Assembly (NCBI GenBank): GCA_903912585.1
Contig: CAIWHY010000357.1
Location: 1 to 7,830, forward strand
Source of the DNA: an uncultured Thermoleophilia bacterium
Lineage (GTDB): Bacteria; Actinomycetota; Thermoleophilia; UBA2241
Direction: 5' to 3'
Length of the DNA: 7,830 nucleotides
The position numbers were made by a program, and so were the translations under genes. Shown here piece by piece: positions 6,268 to 7,830 of this stretch. The stretch's first letter is position 1. The number at the start of each line of letters is the position of its first letter. The notes under the pieces were generated by a model. The model made no database searches. It was not told the origin of the DNA and saw only the letters and a program-made list of their open reading frames with translations.

Positions 6268-7418
6268 GGCTGCTCATCTCCCCCGGCGTCACCTCTGGCG
6301 TTGAGCGGCGGGACGACCGACAGAGCCGGCCGCGTCCGCTCGGCGCCGGCCTTGGCCGGGACGGCGTCTCGCGCTGCGGGGCTTCCCGCCGGCGCGAAAC
6401 CCGCGAAGGCGCCATGCACGGCGCGCACCAGTTCCCCGCGCTGGTCCGGGGCCCAGGCGCTGATGTTGTAGAGGTGCTTTCGGCCCCGCACCCAGGCGAC
6501 GTCGACGAGCGAGTGCGTGCCGTCCTCGATGAGGTCAAACGTCTGCGAGCGCACCGCCGGCAGTCCGCATATGGTGGTCGGCTTGACCGAGTCGACCGGC
6601 GCATCGGGTCCGGCCAGCCACGCGGCGTAGTGCGCGCAGGCGCCGGCGCGGTCACCCTCCCAGTCGCTGTCGGCGCAGTCGATGCCCTCGAGGGGATCGG
6701 GCCGCACGAACACGAGAACCCCGGCCCACGGCGCCAGGGCGGCGTCCTGCCAGCCGCGCCAGGCTACCGGGACGAGCGCCAGGGCGAGCTCGCCGAAGGA
6801 GCCGTCGTAGCCCCCGTAGGAGTCGATGAGTTGCTCGCGCACCTGGCTCGCCTCGGCGGGCAGCGGCGAGAGTGCGAGCCGATCGTAGGTGAGCGCGAAG
6901 CTCCCGTCGGGCGCCGTGAACGTGGCCAGGTCGGCGAACCCCCGTCGTGAGAGAAGCACGCGGGTACGGCGCTGCAGCACGTCTCCCACTTCCTCCTCGC
7001 TGAGCTCGCCGAGGTAGGCGCCGTACTCGGCGTAGACCCAGACCGCCTCGGTGTACATGCTCCGGAACACCTCGGCAGGCGGTAACCCCTCGCTCACGGT
7101 TGCGGCAAGGTGCGCGGCGACGTCGCGCAGCAGCGGCAGAGAGGCACCGATCCGGCCGAGGGCCACCTCGCTTGCCTGCTCGAGGGCCTCGTCGCGCCGC
7201 CCTTGCGCTGCCTCACGGCCACGCGGGCCGCGCCGTGTCTCGTCGAGGGCGGCGTCCTGCTGCCAGCGCGTCACAGCCGCCGCGGAAGCGGCTTCGGCCG
7301 CCGCGATCTCGCTCGCCTGGCAGATAGGCATGGTGACGAGCTCGTAGGTGCTGGCACTCTCGAACTGCCCGCCGTTCCTGCTGCGCCGCTTCCCATCCGT
7401 CGTGACGACCCCCTGCAC
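6264..7418 (-). CDS. Hypothetical protein, 384 residues, helical N-half and possible PsbP/Mog1-like C-half
   Basis: I do not recognise a named family. No signal peptide, membrane segment or catalytic motif is visible. Residues 35-90 are rich in Ala, Glu, Gln and Arg and probably form long helices, possibly a coiled coil. Residues 94-160 look like a second helical part. From about 165 the character becomes alpha/beta (TAPDGSFALTYD, then WAGVLVFVRPDPLEG). It ends with TTICGLPAVRSQTFDL, a strand pair VDVAWVRGRKHLYNISAWAP, and a helix at 327-341, followed by a disordered tail. The GLPAVR plus HLYNISAWAP arrangement resembles PsbP/Mog1-like domains of actinobacterial secreted proteins, but that is a resemblance only. 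The GTG at 7418 lacks a clear ribosome binding site; an ATG at 7331 (MPICQAS) is an alternative start. The gene converges on the FrhB-like gene, with 151 bases between them. The absence of stops and its GC-rich third positions support it being real. Confidence 0.7.
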   Translation of the reverse strand: MQGVVTTDGKRRSRNGGQFESASTYELVTMPICQASEIAAAEAASAAAVTRWQQDAALDETRRGPRGREAAQGRRDEALEQASEVALGRIGASLPLLRDVAAHLAATVSEGLPPAEVFRSMYTEAVWVYAEYGAYLGELSEEEVGDVLQRRTRVLLSRRGFADLATFTAPDGSFALTYDRLALSPLPAEASQVREQLIDSYGGYDGSFGELALALVPVAWRGWQDAALAPWAGVLVFVRPDPLEGIDCADSDWEGDRAGACAHYAAWLAGPDAPVDSVKPTTICGLPAVRSQTFDLIEDGTHSLVDVAWVRGRKHLYNISAWAPDQRGELVRAVHGAFAGFAPAGSPAARDAVPAKAGAERTRPALSVVPPLNARGDAGGDEQP

Positions 7419-7530
7419 CCGTTGTGCGTCTCATGATTGGCGCCCGAAAGGGGCACCAAAACGAGGCACCATGACGAGAATGAGTATGGCACGGGGGAGT
7501 CAAAAGGGCACATTTAGCAGGTAAGAATAG
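7419..7530. other. Leader region upstream of the hypothetical gene, with imperfect hairpin
   Basis: This is the noncoding stretch between the 384-residue gene and the tRNA fragment, visibly less GC-rich than the genes. Positions 7438-7445 pair with 7451-7458 (8-base stem with one C/A mismatch, loop GAAAG). In the minus-strand transcript the hairpin would lie about 20 bases before the GTG start. A weak promoter reading leftwards is possible: TTGACT at 7503-7498, 15 bases, then CATTCT at 7482-7477. The spacing is short and the -10 is poor. No gene or ribosome binding site is convincing here. Confidence 0.35.
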
Positions 7531-7558
7531 TGGTGCCCCCAACGGAATTCGAATCCGT
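7531..7558 (-). other. tRNA 3'-end fragment, probable attachment-site core
   Basis: Read on the minus strand, the stretch gives a five-pair T-stem (ACGGA with TCCGT), the canonical seven-base T-loop TTCGAAT, a seven-base acceptor 3' strand TGGGGGC, discriminator A and CCA. No complementary acceptor 5' strand (GCCCCCA), D-arm or anticodon arm follows at the expected distance to the right, so this is not a complete tRNA gene. The T-stem closes with A-T instead of the near-universal G-C, which suggests a drifted copy. Such 3' fragments are left when an element integrates into a tRNA gene by tyrosine recombination. The isotype cannot be read because the anticodon is absent. Confidence 0.55.
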
Positions 7559-7573
7559 CCAGTACCCTGATGC

Positions 7574-7620
7574 GCCGTTATGTTCCATGACGGAATATGC
7601 CGTTATGCAGGTACATTCCG
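7574..7620. repeat. Short direct and inverted repeats beside the tRNA fragment
   Basis: GCCGTTATG occurs at 7574-7582 and again at 7599-7607, a 25-base period. Interleaved with it, TTCC and GGAA flank ATGAC at 7583-7595, and CGGAAT (7591-7596) is inverted as ATTCCG (7615-7620). The stretch is noncoding and more AT-rich than the genes. Next to a tRNA 3' fragment these could be recombinase or excisionase binding sites, but the repeats are short. Confidence 0.35.
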
Positions 7621-7669
7621 CGTTCGCCGTGCCGGTTCGTGACGGCCTGAAACGGCGCCTGACGGCACT

Positions 7670-7691
7670 ACGCCTAGCAAACGCCTAGCAA
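7670..7691. repeat. Two perfect tandem copies of an 11-base unit
   Basis: ACGCCTAGCAA is repeated exactly at 7670-7680 and 7681-7691 with no spacer. Adjacent identical units of this size near an attachment core resemble arm-type binding sites of tyrosine integrases. Placement to the right of the tRNA fragment agrees with the element lying on that side. A function is inferred only from position and form. Confidence 0.6.
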
Positions 7692-7714
7692 GCACGAGGG
7701 CGCGACGGACGGGG

Positions 7715-7830
7715 TCAGGCACGTTGAGCGAGCACGATGTCCAGGCGGAGCACGGCGAGGGACCGGACTGGCGGGCTGTCGCACACGACCTTGAGGGGCA
7801 GGTGGTCCACGTGTTGCGCCGCTGCCTCGC
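7715..7830 (-). CDS. Unidentified protein, C-terminal fragment (start outside window)
   Basis: The minus-strand frame entering at 7828 is open for 37 codons and ends with TGA at 7715-7717. Its end reads VRSLAVLRLDIVLAQRA, with strongly G/C third positions and a plausible strand-helix texture. The codon-aligned plus-strand frame (from TTG 7724) is also open to the window end. However, it has the His/Glu/Val/Arg-rich look of the shadow frames opposite real genes here, so I prefer the minus strand. No family is recognised. If the tRNA fragment marks an attachment site, this gene belongs to the integrated element. Confidence 0.3.
   Translation of the reverse strand, partial: EAAAQHVDHLPLKVVCDSPPVRSLAVLRLDIVLAQRA

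Noticed and set aside
7531..7620. Complete tRNA gene on the minus strand
   Set aside because: The T-arm and CCA end are present, but no GCCCCCA acceptor strand, D-arm or anticodon arm occurs at tRNA distance, and the T-stem closing pair is atypical.
1..7830. CRISPR array, insertion sequence or transposase
   Set aside because: There are no regularly spaced repeats, no transposase-like protein and no terminal inverted repeats bounding any segment.

Overview
The window is GC-rich, and G or C dominates third codon positions in every gene. It looks like chromosome from a high-GC actinomycete-type bacterium. This rests on composition, a family 5 substrate-binding protein held by a C-terminal membrane anchor, and a stand-alone FrhB-type (coenzyme F420-linked family) flavo/iron-sulfur protein. 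A deep actinobacterial lineage such as Thermoleophilia would fit, but this is inference and no rRNA or other marker is present.

Layout. Positions 1-115 hold the C-terminal end of a class V aminotransferase on the plus strand. It is followed 12 bases later by an intact metallo-beta-lactamase-fold hydrolase (128-919); the two probably form one operon. Facing them is a minus-strand operon read from 4626 down to 959. It encodes an ABC substrate-binding protein (4626-2797), a DUF917 / S-methyl-thiohydantoin-desulfurase-family protein (2787-1663) and an Asp/Glu/hydantoin racemase (1666-959). These genes are packed tightly: 9 bases lie between the first two, and an ATGA overlap joins the last two. 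No permease, ATPase or hydantoinase gene is in the window.

The 199-base gap between the substrate-binding protein and the divergent FrhB-like gene (4844 or 4826 to 6112, plus strand) holds the cleanest regulatory structure here. Two back-to-back promoters are each TTGACA, 16 bases, TAGCGT. They are arranged symmetrically, and their -35 boxes lie inside a perfect 11-base inverted repeat. The catabolic operon and the FrhB-like gene may therefore be controlled together.

Convergent to the FrhB-like gene is an unrecognised 384-residue minus-strand protein (7418-6264). A possible 24-residue microprotein overlaps its stop codon.

The right edge changes character. A minus-strand copy of a tRNA 3' end (T-arm, acceptor strand and CCA; 7531-7558) has no matching tRNA body. 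It is followed by short direct and inverted repeats, two perfect tandem copies of an 11-base unit, and the end of an unidentified reading frame. This is what the far attachment site of a tRNA-integrating element looks like, with the element lying to the right.

Working model (inference): the minus-strand operon captures and processes an amide or hydantoin-like compound, such as a hydantoin or thiohydantoin from ergothioneine or amino-acid breakdown. The racemase would interconvert enantiomers, and the divergent FrhB-like protein would supply a linked redox step. The aminotransferase and hydrolase may act downstream or be unrelated.
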